Below are positions 1 through 7,085 of a stretch of 30,000 nt of DNA, one piece after another. The notes under the pieces were generated by a model. The model had not been told where the DNA came from. It searched no databases and saw nothing but the letters and a program-made list of their open reading frames with translations. This DNA is from Fibrobacter sp. UBA4375 (lineage in GTDB: Bacteria; Fibrobacterota; Fibrobacteria; Fibrobacterales; Fibrobacteraceae). Location: NCBI GenBank assembly GCA_002391195.1, contig DGRZ01000055.1, positions 1-30,000 on the forward strand, written 5' to 3'. Position numbers and translations under genes: made by a program. Positions within the stretch are counted from its first letter, which is position 1. Each line of letters begins with the position of its first letter.

Positions 1-2
1 AC

Positions 3-470
3 CCGTGGGTGATGATTGCCGAAACGATTCTCGGCCGTGGCGACAAGGCCTTCCAGTATTACAGCCAAATTAACCCGGCTGCCAAGAACACCAAGCTCGA
101 CGAGTTCGAATCTGAACCGTATTGCTATCCGCAGAACATTCTCGGCGACGAACACAAGCAGTTCGGTATGGGCCGTAACGCATGGCTCTCTGGCACCAGC
201 TCCTGGACCTACCAGGCTGCCACCCAGTTCATCATCGGTGTCCGCGCAAGCTTCAAGGGTCTGATTATCAACCCCTGCATCCCCTCCAAGTGGGACGGCT
301 TCAAGGTGACCCGCAAGTTCCGCGGCGCAACCTACGAAATCGAAGTGAAGAACCCGAAGCACGTGTGCAAGGGTGTCGCCGAGATGATCGTCGATGGCAA
401 GAAGATTGACGCCGACGTGGCACCTATCTTTACGAAGGGTGTGCACAAGGTCGTCGTCACTTTGGGCTAA
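3..470 (+). CDS. Cellobiose phosphorylase (GH94), C-terminal part, 5' truncated
   Basis: The reading frame is already open at the window edge (PWVMIAETILGRG...), so only the last ~155 residues are present. GH94 enzymes phosphorolyse cellobiose in the cytoplasm to glucose 1-phosphate and glucose, saving ATP in cellulose degraders. The segment YPQNILGDEHKQFGMGRN, then WLSGTSSWTYQAATQFIIGV and LIINPCIPSKWDGFKVTRKF, matches what I remember of the end of the catalytic (alpha/alpha)6 barrel and the C-terminal beta-sandwich of cellobiose phosphorylases. The stop codon is followed by a REP-like hairpin and a clear terminator, so this is the end of its transcript. Cellodextrin or another beta-glucoside phosphorylase is the main alternative; the N-terminal part would decide. 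Confidence 0.88.
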   Translation, partial: PWVMIAETILGRGDKAFQYYSQINPAAKNTKLDEFESEPYCYPQNILGDEHKQFGMGRNAWLSGTSSWTYQAATQFIIGVRASFKGLIINPCIPSKWDGFKVTRKFRGATYEIEVKNPKHVCKGVAEMIVDGKKIDADVAPIFTKGVHKVVVTLG

Positions 471-483
471 TCCCCGAGTTGTC

Positions 484-543
484 ATCCCCGCTGTCATTCT
501 GGAGCCCTGGAGCGTAGCGATAGGGCGATAGAATCACGGGGAT
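484..543. repeat. REP-like extended palindrome
   Basis: Nested inverted repeats form a rod: ATCCCCG (484-490) pairs with CGGGGAT (537-543), ATTCT (496-500) with AGAAT (530-534), and GCCCT (504-508) with AGGGC (522-526). The core resembles the GTCATTCTGGAGC...GCGATAGAATC type of dispersed intergenic palindrome known from many bacterial genomes. It lies between a stop codon and a terminator. Only one copy is in this window, so dispersal is inferred. Confidence 0.6.
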
Positions 544-558
544 CTCCTAGAAACTTTC

Positions 559-587
559 AAGTCCGCTTCTCACGAGGCGGACTTTTT
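559..587 (+). terminator. Rho-independent terminator of the GH94 gene
   Basis: AAGTCCGC (559-566) pairs perfectly with GCGGACTT (577-584), with a 10-nt loop, and a run of five T follows at 583-587. Confidence 0.85.
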
Positions 588-635
588 GTGATATGGGTTT
601 CCTTTTTTTCTGAAAAGTGCTTTTAGAACGGTAAA

Positions 636-656
636 AAAATGTATATTACTGATAGG
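636..656 (+). promoter_or_regulatory. Probable promoter/leader of lipoprotein gene 1
   Basis: An A-run, then TGTATATT, then CTGATAGG, lies ~24-45 nt before the start codon. The same order of words (A-run, TGTAT-TT, CTG-ATAGG, GGG, GGAGC) recurs before the paralogous gene at 1516-1555, so the 5' region was duplicated with the gene. TATATT at 642-647 is a plausible -10/-7 element. The transcription start is not known. Confidence 0.5.
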
Positions 657-679
657 GAATGGGCGAAAAGGAGCAGATG

Positions 680-1489
680 ATGTTCTACAAATACTGGAAA
701 GTCTTTTTGCTTGCCCTGACCAGTTCTTTCTGGGCCGGTTGTGACGATTCTTCGTCAGAAGCTGAGTGCCTTTATGGGCCTCCACCGGAATACCAGAGCA
801 GCAACTCCAGCAATGTCGAGTCTTCCGCTACAGTCGGCGATGACGAAATTTCCAGCGGTTCGAACGAAACAGTCAGTAGCAATTCTGTTGAGCCTTTCAG
901 CACTTCTAGCAACGGCAGAGCGCCTGTCAACTGCTACACCACGTCTGTAAAAGATACCGCCGGCTCCTCTTATAGTATTTTTGAATGCGACAACGGGAAA
1001 AAATACCTCAAGGATTTTGTCGTGTACTCGGAGGGCTTAAAAGACAGACTCCCGAAGGACATTCTATGGAGCGAACCGCGAGAGGGAATCGAGGGCGACA
1101 ATTGCAATTTCAACGCGGCGCCGCTTTGTGTCGATAAAATCGATTCCCAGGGAAGGCAGTATGGTGGCTGCCACCCGACTATCGATTGTCCCTACAAACC
1201 TGATACGACAACAACCAACTGCTATGCCACATCGGTAAAAAACAAGGACGACGTAGAGATTGACATTGTTGAATGCGATGACGGTCATAAATGGACACGG
1301 GAACAGGCACCATTCTCTATATGTGCCACAAACCCGATTTCTATACCGGAAGATGTCACTGTTGGCTTCCCGGAACCAGGCGGAAAGAATGCCAAAAACT
1401 GTAAACTTGGTCCAGACACCTGTGCAAAGACAGATTGTGGCTCCAAAAAAGAATATTGTGCCCCGACTATCGACTGTCCACACAAATAG
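680..1489 (+). CDS. Cys-rich lipoprotein of an rSAM/lipoprotein system, two-module form
   Basis: Predicted 269-aa lipoprotein. The start at 680 is chosen by alignment with the paralog at 1563; AGGAG at 669-673 serves it, and an ATG at 677 is equally placed. The N-terminus MFYKYWKVFLLALTSSFWAG precedes lipidated Cys21, followed by Asp-Asp and a Ser/Glu-rich linker. LYGPP at residues 31-35 recalls the YGxP motif I remember from lipoproteins paired with radical SAM enzymes in Bacteroidetes. Two tandem Cys modules follow (roughly residues 90-180 and 180-269). Each has Cys-x17-Cys, then a ...NC-x6/7-C pair, then C-x-PTIDC. It sits directly upstream of a paralog and a radical SAM enzyme, so it is a candidate substrate for modification. 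No enzymatic domain is recognised, and its function is unknown. Confidence 0.8.
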   Translation: MFYKYWKVFLLALTSSFWAGCDDSSSEAECLYGPPPEYQSSNSSNVESSATVGDDEISSGSNETVSSNSVEPFSTSSNGRAPVNCYTTSVKDTAGSSYSIFECDNGKKYLKDFVVYSEGLKDRLPKDILWSEPREGIEGDNCNFNAAPLCVDKIDSQGRQYGGCHPTIDCPYKPDTTTTNCYATSVKNKDDVEIDIVECDDGHKWTREQAPFSICATNPISIPEDVTVGFPEPGGKNAKNCKLGPDTCAKTDCGSKKEYCAPTIDCPHK

Positions 1490-1515
1490 GAACGTGCGTC
1501 GTTGATGGGTTTATC

Positions 1516-1540
1516 AAAAAATTGTATTTTGCTGGATAGG
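1516..1540 (+). promoter_or_regulatory. Probable promoter/leader of lipoprotein gene 2 (duplicated)
   Basis: An A-run, TGTATTTT (1523-1530), CTGGATAGG, GGG and GGAGC follow the same order and nearly the same spacing as the leader of the first lipoprotein gene. This suggests that the second gene, and perhaps the radical SAM gene after it, has its own start of transcription. Confidence 0.45.
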
Positions 1541-1562
1541 CTTGGGTAGTGAAGGAGCGAAA

Positions 1563-2039
1563 ATGTTCTATCGGCATTGGAAAAAGATTGCGCTTGCACT
1601 GACCGGATTCTTCTGGGCGGGCTGTGACGATTCTACATCAGACCACGACTCGTCATTTGACAAGAAAGAAGATGTGGGGATGTCTGTTGAGGATTCCGTA
1701 GGCATGGTAGTCGCCCTTTACGGTGTGCCCGCTGATTTTAAGTCTATAACCTTATGTTTTAATGACATTGCGAAAAACGAAGCAGGCAAGGAATTCAAGA
1801 TTATCGACTGCACCGATGGAAACAGGTACTTGAGAGATCCTTCCGATGCCACGGGGGAGGGGGTGGTGCTCCCAGAAGGTGTGGATGCCCTGGCTCCTGA
1901 GGCGGGTTCCGACAAGGCCAAGAACTGCGAGTCGGCCCAGGAAGTTTGCATAGAGCGCAATCCCAACCTTGACCCTGACCCATTGGCCGGGTGTTTTCCC
2001 ACCATAAACTGCCCTGAAAAGCCGACGGAAGATGAATAG
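1563..2039 (+). CDS. Cys-rich lipoprotein of an rSAM/lipoprotein system, one-module form
   Basis: Predicted 158-aa lipoprotein and paralog of the preceding gene. The start at 1563 has GGAG 6-7 nt upstream. MFYRHWKKIALALTGFFWAG precedes lipidated Cys21, followed by Asp-Asp-Ser. LYGVP at residues 52-56 repeats the YGxP motif. One Cys module follows: Cys-x17-Cys (CFND...IIDC), then NCESAQEVC, then CFPTINC near the C-terminus. It ends 5 nt before the radical SAM gene and is very probably co-transcribed with it. Its single module against two in the neighbour suggests module duplication. It is likely periplasmic or on the outer membrane, and a modification substrate or partner by context only. Confidence 0.8.
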   Translation: MFYRHWKKIALALTGFFWAGCDDSTSDHDSSFDKKEDVGMSVEDSVGMVVALYGVPADFKSITLCFNDIAKNEAGKEFKIIDCTDGNRYLRDPSDATGEGVVLPEGVDALAPEAGSDKAKNCESAQEVCIERNPNLDPDPLAGCFPTINCPEKPTEDE

Positions 2040-2044
2040 TTTCC

Positions 2045-3121
2045 ATGCATCTTTGTTTTAAGAAAAAACTCGCCCTCGAAGCCTATCGCCTCTACCGACA
2101 TAACGAGATCAAGGCGCACCCGCTGACCTATTTCTTTTGGGAATGTACGCTGCGCTGTAACCTGCACTGTCTGCATTGCGGTAGCGACTGCGTGAAGGAT
2201 GCCATCCCGGACATGCCCCGGGAAGATTTTTTGGGGGCTCTGGACAAGCTTACCCCACACATAGACCCGAAACATTTTATCGTGGTGATTACCGGCGGCG
2301 AGCCCCTGATGCGCCCTGACCTTGAAGAATGTGGGCAAGAAATCAAGAAGCGGGGCTATCCCTGGGGCATGGTCAGTAACGGCCTTGCCATGACGCCAGA
2401 GCGTTACAAGGGACTTTTGAACGCCGGGCTCCGCTCGCTTACCATTAGCCTCGACGGCCTCCGGGAAAGCCACAACCATTTCCGCGGCGCCCCCACCAGC
2501 TTTGACAACGCGCTCCGGGCCATCGACATGGCCGCTCACACCCAAGGGCTCACTTTCGACGTGATGACCTGTGTGAACCGGGAGAACCTGAAGGAACTTC
2601 CGAAGATTCTCGAAATTCTCCTGAAAATCGGCGTGAAGCGCTGGCGTATTGCGACGGTGTTCCCCAAGGGCCGCGCCAAGGACAATCCGCTGTTCCAGTT
2701 GACCAACCAAGAATTCCGGCAAGTCTTTGACTTTATCCGGGAGGTGAAGTCCCTGAAGGTCATCAACGTGAATTACGGCTGCGAAGGGTTCCTCGGGAGC
2801 TACGAGAAGGAAGCCCGCAATTACCCCTTCTTCTGCCGCGCCGGTGTGAACGTCAGTTCCGTTCTTTGCGACGGGAGCATTTCGGCTTGCCCGAGCCTGC
2901 GGGGGGACTACATCCAGGGGAACATCTACAAGGACGACATCTGGGATGTGTGGCAGAACCGCTACCAGGTGATGCGGGACCGCCGCTGGGCAAAGATCGG
3001 CGACTGCAAGACCTGCAAGTACTGGCGCTACTGCGAGGGCTCCAGCCTGCACCTTCGGGACGAAAAGACCAAAGAACTGGCTTATTGCCATGTAAAGCGC
3101 CTGGAAGACGCCGGAGCGTAA
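2045..3121 (+). CDS. Radical SAM/SPASM enzyme, rSAM/lipoprotein-system type
   Basis: 358-aa cytoplasmic enzyme predicted to cleave S-adenosylmethionine at a [4Fe-4S] cluster and to modify a peptide or protein. The motif is in WECTLRCNLHCLHC: CX3CX2C is C38-C42-C45, with extra Cys at 34 and 49. VVITGGEPLMR is the glycine-rich SAM-binding strand; SLDGL and the GRA motif follow. The C-terminal ~100 residues form a SPASM-type region with FC, LCDGSISACPSL, DC-KTC-KYWRYC and a final YC, enough Cys for auxiliary clusters. Phrases such as TYFFWECTLRCNLHC, PWGMVSNGL and CEGF match my memory of the TIGR04133 family, whose genes pair with a YGxP lipoprotein. Both lipoprotein genes lie immediately upstream. 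The reaction is unknown. Confidence 0.88.
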   Translation: MHLCFKKKLALEAYRLYRHNEIKAHPLTYFFWECTLRCNLHCLHCGSDCVKDAIPDMPREDFLGALDKLTPHIDPKHFIVVITGGEPLMRPDLEECGQEIKKRGYPWGMVSNGLAMTPERYKGLLNAGLRSLTISLDGLRESHNHFRGAPTSFDNALRAIDMAAHTQGLTFDVMTCVNRENLKELPKILEILLKIGVKRWRIATVFPKGRAKDNPLFQLTNQEFRQVFDFIREVKSLKVINVNYGCEGFLGSYEKEARNYPFFCRAGVNVSSVLCDGSISACPSLRGDYIQGNIYKDDIWDVWQNRYQVMRDRRWAKIGDCKTCKYWRYCEGSSLHLRDEKTKELAYCHVKRLEDAGA

Positions 3122-3122
3122 T

Positions 3123-3231
3123 ACGACCGCTCGGCTCTGCCGCATTTGAGGCATCTACGAACTCGCCTCGCTCTCGCCACCACGACTCGTTGATACGAGT
3201 CGCTTGTGGCTCACAGACGACCGCTCGGCTC
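3123..3231. repeat. Hairpin flanked by 15-bp direct repeats after the rSAM gene
   Basis: ACGACCGCTCGGCTC occurs at 3123-3137 and again at 3217-3231. Between them, CGACTCGT (3183-3190) and ACGAGTCG (3195-3202) form a perfect 8-bp stem with a TGAT loop, extended by CCAC (3177-3180) and GTGG (3206-3209). No T-run follows, so it is not a standard terminator. The 3122-3378 gap holds no convincing gene. Confidence 0.6.
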
Positions 3232-3296
3232 ACGGTCCCCTTCCTCCTGTGCCGGTCTAACCTAAAAAAAGCCGGATTTTCGGTAAAATAAGGGCC

Positions 3297-3324
3297 AAAA
3301 AAGGGAAAATCCCCTTTACTTTTT
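3297..3324. terminator. Possible terminator before rplU
   Basis: AAAGGG (3300-3305) and CCCTTT (3312-3317) form a short stem flanked by an A-run and a T-run at 3320-3324. The stem is weak. It could end the radical SAM transcript or lie in the rplU promoter region. Confidence 0.4.
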
Positions 3325-3337
3325 GCCTGTTTCTTAC

Positions 3338-3345
3338 TAAATTTG
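3338..3345 (+). promoter_or_regulatory. Possible rplU promoter element
   Basis: TAAATTTG fits the TAnnTTTG -7 element described for Bacteroidetes, 33 nt before the rplU start. No matching -33 element at the right distance was seen. Confidence 0.3.
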
Positions 3346-3378
3346 GGGCTCCAATAGCAAACTAAAAAGGATTACAAA

Positions 3379-3864
3379 ATGTATTCTATTGTTGAAACAG
3401 GTGGTTTCCAGTATAAAGTCGAGCTGGGCAAGGCCTACAAGGTCCCCACTCTTGACGCCGCTGTTGGTTCCGAACTGGAGCTCAAGTCCGTTCTTCTTTT
3501 CGCAGGAAAAGAAGTGCAAATCGGCACCCCTGTCCTGAACGACGCCTCCGTGAAGGTGGAAGTCCTTGCCCACGGCAAGTATGACACCGTCATCGTTTTC
3601 AAGAAGAAGCGTCGCACCCGTTACGAACGCCGTAACGGTCATCGTCAGGGCTATACCGAGGTGCTGGTCACGGAACTTCGCTCCGGCGCAGAATCCGCAA
3701 AGGTCGATCCCAAGGTGATTGAACGCAACCGCGCTCGCGTGGCCGCGCTCGCCAAGCAGAAGGAGCAGAACAAGCCCCTTACTCGCAAGGAAAAGATTGC
3801 CCAGGGTATCGCAAAGCCCGCCAAGGTCAAGAAGAACTCTCTGCGCAAGGCTAAGGAGGCTTAA
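3379..3864 (+). CDS. rplU: 50S ribosomal protein bL21 with extended C-terminus
   Basis: bL21 binds 23S rRNA in the large subunit. MYSIVETGGFQYKVELG at the start and VIVFKKKRRTRYERRNGHRQ around residues 73-92 are the family's landmarks. The protein has 161 aa, against about 103 in E. coli. The extra ~60 residues are Lys/Arg/Ala-rich (VIERNRARVAALAKQKEQNK... to KNSLRKAKEA) and probably extend along rRNA or the subunit surface. AAAAAGGA lies 9 nt before the ATG. rpmA starts 3 nt after the stop, the usual pairing. Confidence 0.97.
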   Translation: MYSIVETGGFQYKVELGKAYKVPTLDAAVGSELELKSVLLFAGKEVQIGTPVLNDASVKVEVLAHGKYDTVIVFKKKRRTRYERRNGHRQGYTEVLVTELRSGAESAKVDPKVIERNRARVAALAKQKEQNKPLTRKEKIAQGIAKPAKVKKNSLRKAKEA

Positions 3865-3867
3865 TCC

Positions 3868-4128
3868 ATGGCACATAAGAAAGGTCAAGGTTCAGTACGT
3901 AACGGCCGCGACAGTAACGCCAAGTATCTTGGTGTTAAGAAGTACGCGGGCGAAACCGTCAAGGCTGGCAACATCATCGTTCGTCAGCGCGGTTCTCACT
4001 TCCACAGTGGCGTGAACGTGGGCATGGGCAAGGATTTCACCTTGTTCTCCCTGGTTGACGGCAAGGTGAAGTTCGAACGCCTCGATGCAAAGCGTCAGAA
4101 GGTTTCTGTCTACCCCGAAGAAGCCTAA
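3868..4128 (+). CDS. rpmA: 50S ribosomal protein bL27
   Basis: bL27 reaches toward the peptidyl-transferase centre. The 86-aa protein begins MAHKKGQGSVRNGRDSNAKY and contains GETVKAGNIIVRQRG and FHSGVNVGMGKDFTLF, all typical. The N-terminus starts directly at MAHKKG, without the cleavable extension seen in some Firmicutes. It is translated right behind rplU and is followed by a strong terminator. Confidence 0.98.
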   Translation: MAHKKGQGSVRNGRDSNAKYLGVKKYAGETVKAGNIIVRQRGSHFHSGVNVGMGKDFTLFSLVDGKVKFERLDAKRQKVSVYPEEA

Positions 4129-4148
4129 TTCGATTTTGTTTCGATTTG

Positions 4149-4176
4149 AACGGTCGCTCTTGTAGCGGCCGTTTTT
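4149..4176 (+). terminator. Rho-independent terminator of rplU-rpmA
   Basis: AACGGTCGCT (4149-4158) pairs with AGCGGCCGTT (4164-4173), with one G-U wobble and a 5-nt loop, followed by T-rich sequence to 4180. Confidence 0.88.
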
Positions 4177-4221
4177 ATTTTGTGGCGAATCGTAGGTTTG
4201 TCCTGGAACGGGCCATTTTTC

Positions 4222-4228
4222 TATATTG
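4222..4228 (+). promoter_or_regulatory. TATATTG promoter-like element
   Basis: TATATTG lies 7 nt before the chosen ATG at 4236. The same TATATTGTGG string precedes the glycosyltransferase gene starting at 20102 on the other strand. If it is a -10/-7 element, the mRNA would be leaderless or nearly so. Confidence 0.45.
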
Positions 4229-4235
4229 TGGCGAG

Positions 4236-6599
4236 ATGATTTTTTGCGGTCTGAAAGAACTGTGTCGTAGGCCCCTGTTTTGGCCGGCTGTGCTCACCAT
4301 GTGGGCGGCTTTTTTTGCCGTTTCCTTGATGGCCTGTTCCGACGACGACAGTACTATTGAGTTCCTCTTTGACAGGGAAGCCTCGGATGTGAGCGTGCTC
4401 CGGTCCTGCGCTACCGAAGGCGATACCTCTGCCTGTTACCGTATTAGGCTCCGTTATCCCATTGAAACGGAAAACTTGGCCCGCATCTACATGTGGGTGG
4501 ACACTACCGTTTTGGACGACACTTCCAAAGCGGTTTCTTCGGACCAGATTTCGAAGGCAACGGCCAGTTTCGACTACCCTCAAGGGACCAAGTCTCTTTA
4601 TGACACCATCGATGTGACGGAGTACGTGAAGGAGTTCCGGGAAACCTATGACAGTCTTCAGGTGGCATTTTATTGCGAATACGACGACAATGACGATCCG
4701 GGAGCTGTACAGCGGGTGTTCATTCATTTTGGCGATGACATGCCGCCGTCTCGGGTGAGCCTCTACGATTCCGTATGGACTACAGGCGCCCTGATTGAGT
4801 GGTATCGGCCTACGGACCAGACGGATTTTTACAAGCCCATGGAACTCTCTGGCCCCATTGTGGGCTATAACATCGTCCTTTATTCTCCGGACAAGAACGA
4901 GGACTTGCGCAACGTCAAGATTAGCCTCTATGCGCCCAATGGTCAGGATATGACGGGAGGCGTACTTTACAAGCGTCACGCCAGAATCCGTGCCAACAAT
5001 GATTCTGTCTGGGTGGACGGAGTTAGCCACGATAATAACGTGAAGAACTATTTGCGCTTTGTGGTGTTGGATGGTAAAGGATTCGACTTTGATACAGATA
5101 GCCTGAACCGATTCCGCGTGGTGTTCGAAGGCCTGAAGGCGCAGTCCAAATACAATATCGGGCTCTCGTCTTGGGATTCTAGCGGAAATTCCTCCGGTAA
5201 CGAGGGTGTGGCCACGGTAGAATCTTATCAACTGTTCATGACTACCGATTCCATTGCGCCCTTGATGCCTACAAAGCTCTACGTGTTGGAAGATACCCTG
5301 TTCCCGGGAATGGCACGGCTCGACAGCAACAACCGCCTGCGGATTTTCTGGAATCGAAGCCTTGATCCAACGAACAAGAACCACGGGATTATTGCGGATA
5401 CGGTTTTGTGGATTCCCGATACCTGTGGATTTGGAATTTGCTTTGATACGGTCGCGTCATACGTAGTCGACTATTACGACACGGCTTCAAAGGAATGGAT
5501 AACCTACGATAACGTGGGTGGAGAAGGCCGTTATTCCATCTTGTACACAAGAAGCGCCGATACCATGAAGGTTGCCTCTACCGGTTCCTTTGTGACGGAC
5601 ACTATTCGTTGGGTTTCTCCTGGGGATACCTTGATTCTAAGGATCCGTTCCAAGGATAAGTCGGGATATTATTCTGTAGCATTGATTGATACTATTGCGG
5701 TGTCCCCGGGGAGCCTTGCAAAACAGTTGACTTGCCCAGACGGGTTCCTGCCGGTGTCTGTTTCTAAAGATACGGTTTTCTGTATGGAAAGGTTTGAACA
5801 CCAGGATGATTCCGGCAAGTTCGTGAGCAATGTGCTGTACTCCGAAGCCCTGGCAGCCTGCGAAGCCATTTCGGCCAGTGGTTTCAAGGTGAGCCTCTGT
5901 AACGAACGAGATTGGGAACGGGTCTGTCTTTCTGGCGGCACGCTTTCTTACGGGGTGCTTCAAGAAGACGAAATCGATGCTACGGAATACCTGTTCAGTT
6001 ATTGTAACGTGGCAACCAATGATTCTGCTAGTGCAAACGACATATCTCTACGCAACCCGCGTTGTGTGAACCCTATGGGCATTAGGGATTTCCCGGGACA
6101 GCTCCAGGAATGGGCAAAGGGCCGTTCCGAAGATTCGGCTGCCGTGGTGAAGGGAGGAAGCTATAAAGTGTTCAACGGTTTGGAAAGGGAAGAAATTGCT
6201 TATTGCACGAATCGGTCGTTCCCTTACTTTACCCGTCTGGAATATGTGAAGGATTCTGTTTTCTTGTATCGTGAAGGTGCCAAGGTAGATACGGTTTATG
6301 CGGCTGATACCACGAGGACCCTGTACAAGCTTTTGCGGACCAAGGATTTTAAGGATTCCTTGCAGTTCTTCAAGGTTCAGGACACGACAGGTGCGGTTAT
6401 CGGTACAGATTACGCCCTCTATTCCGAATACAAGAACGGCGGGGATAAATGGCTCGAGACCATCAGTAATGGCCTCAAGTACGTGCCGGACCATATCGAA
6501 GTGGTGTTCTTGACGGGCAAGACCACGGCCTATCGTGGAGCTTCTGCTTATTACAAGTCTCCCGTTATCGGTTTCCGCTGTTGCGCCTATCCGGAGTAA
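4236..6599 (+). CDS. Large lipoprotein with C-terminal formylglycine-enzyme (SUMF)-like domain
   Basis: 787 aa from the ATG at 4236. That start is chosen because it gives a lipoprotein signal: Arg11-Arg12, a hydrophobic stretch, then SLMAC with lipidated Cys34 followed by SDDDS. An upstream in-frame ATG would place the terminator region in the coding sequence. The middle (roughly residues 170-490) has beta-rich segments with fibronectin-III-like features (SRVSLYDSVWTTGALIEWYRP; APLMPTKLYVLEDT). From ~497 (LTCPDGFLPVSVSKDTVFCM) to the end lies a SUMF/C-lectin-fold region: ACEAISASGFKVSLCNERDW, LQEWAKG, VVKGGSYK and a final IGFRCCAY. Its Cys pairs look structural. Surface exposure and glycan or protein binding are inferred; real formylglycine activity is doubtful. 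ruvX follows 3 nt after the stop. Confidence 0.75.
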   Translation: MIFCGLKELCRRPLFWPAVLTMWAAFFAVSLMACSDDDSTIEFLFDREASDVSVLRSCATEGDTSACYRIRLRYPIETENLARIYMWVDTTVLDDTSKAVSSDQISKATASFDYPQGTKSLYDTIDVTEYVKEFRETYDSLQVAFYCEYDDNDDPGAVQRVFIHFGDDMPPSRVSLYDSVWTTGALIEWYRPTDQTDFYKPMELSGPIVGYNIVLYSPDKNEDLRNVKISLYAPNGQDMTGGVLYKRHARIRANNDSVWVDGVSHDNNVKNYLRFVVLDGKGFDFDTDSLNRFRVVFEGLKAQSKYNIGLSSWDSSGNSSGNEGVATVESYQLFMTTDSIAPLMPTKLYVLEDTLFPGMARLDSNNRLRIFWNRSLDPTNKNHGIIADTVLWIPDTCGFGICFDTVASYVVDYYDTASKEWITYDNVGGEGRYSILYTRSADTMKVASTGSFVTDTIRWVSPGDTLILRIRSKDKSGYYSVALIDTIAVSPGSLAKQLTCPDGFLPVSVSKDTVFCMERFEHQDDSGKFVSNVLYSEALAACEAISASGFKVSLCNERDWERVCLSGGTLSYGVLQEDEIDATEYLFSYCNVATNDSASANDISLRNPRCVNPMGIRDFPGQLQEWAKGRSEDSAAVVKGGSYKVFNGLEREEIAYCTNRSFPYFTRLEYVKDSVFLYREGAKVDTVYAADTTRTLYKLLRTKDFKDSLQFFKVQDTTGAVIGTDYALYSEYKNGGDKWLETISNGLKYVPDHIEVVFLTGKTTAYRGASAYYKSPVIGFRCCAYPE

Positions 6600-6602
6600 T
6601 GC

Positions 6603-7019
6603 GTGAATTACCTGTCCATTGATTACGGTGAACATCGTGTAGGGATTGCCTTTGGGGATTCCGAGATTCGCATGGCGTTCCCGCGTGAGACGATAGACTG
6701 CAAGACCACAAATCTCTTTGAACGCTTGGACCAGCTAGTAAAGCAGAACAAGGTGGACGAGTTCGTGGTGGGCATGCCCTACCACCCCGATGGCCGCAAG
6801 GACGGCAAGAACGTGGTGGTGGAGGCTTTTATCAAGGACTTGGAACTTCGTTTCCCCGGTATGAAAATCCATACTCAGGATGAGTCCTACTCCAGCGTGC
6901 AGGCCCAGGAACAGACGGCTCACTGGAGCGTCAAGAAGAAAAAGGCCAACAAGGCTGTCATTGATTGTGCTGCTGCCGCCATTATTTTGCAGCGCTGGTT
7001 CGACGAGGGCCTAGCCTAG
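6603..7019 (+). CDS. ruvX: YqgF/RuvX family nuclease (pre-16S rRNA nuclease or Holliday junction resolvase)
   Basis: 138 aa, the usual length. The RNase H-like fold is shown by SIDYGEHRVGIAFGD at the N-terminus with the first catalytic Asp, VVGMPYHPDGRKDG in the middle, the acidic HTQDES segment, and IDCAAAAIILQRW with the last catalytic Asp. The family matures 16S rRNA 5' ends and/or resolves Holliday junctions. GTG at 6603 is taken as start because the overlapping ATG at 6599 is in another frame. It is probably co-transcribed with the upstream lipoprotein gene. Confidence 0.93.
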   Translation: MNYLSIDYGEHRVGIAFGDSEIRMAFPRETIDCKTTNLFERLDQLVKQNKVDEFVVGMPYHPDGRKDGKNVVVEAFIKDLELRFPGMKIHTQDESYSSVQAQEQTAHWSVKKKKANKAVIDCAAAAIILQRWFDEGLA

Positions 7020-7032
7020 CACAAATAATTTC

Positions 7033-7064
7033 TTTTGCGACACTCGGCTCCGCGCTACTCCCAC
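7033..7064. repeat. 32-bp direct repeat, copy 1 (echo of the guaA 3' end)
   Basis: This stretch (TTTTGCGACACTCGG to CTACTCCCAC) is identical to 7210-7241. The second copy includes the last codons and stop of guaA, read on the minus strand; copy 1 lies just after ruvX with no gene attached. It looks like a duplicated guaA tail. Confidence 0.75.
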
Positions 7065-7085
7065 GGCGCTTTCACTTTGTTCAAG

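Noticed and set aside
1718..3154. Long open frame on the minus strand opposite the radical SAM gene (478 codons)
   Set aside because: It mirrors the plus-strand radical SAM and lipoprotein genes, which have clear family motifs; the translation shows no recognisable domain.
3166..3291. Small open frame downstream of the radical SAM gene
   Set aside because: It lies in hairpin and direct-repeat sequence with no ribosome site or plausible protein features.
4221..5384. Minus-strand open frame opposite the large lipoprotein gene
   Set aside because: Antisense shadow; His/Val/Arg-rich translation with no domain, while the plus strand encodes a coherent lipoprotein.
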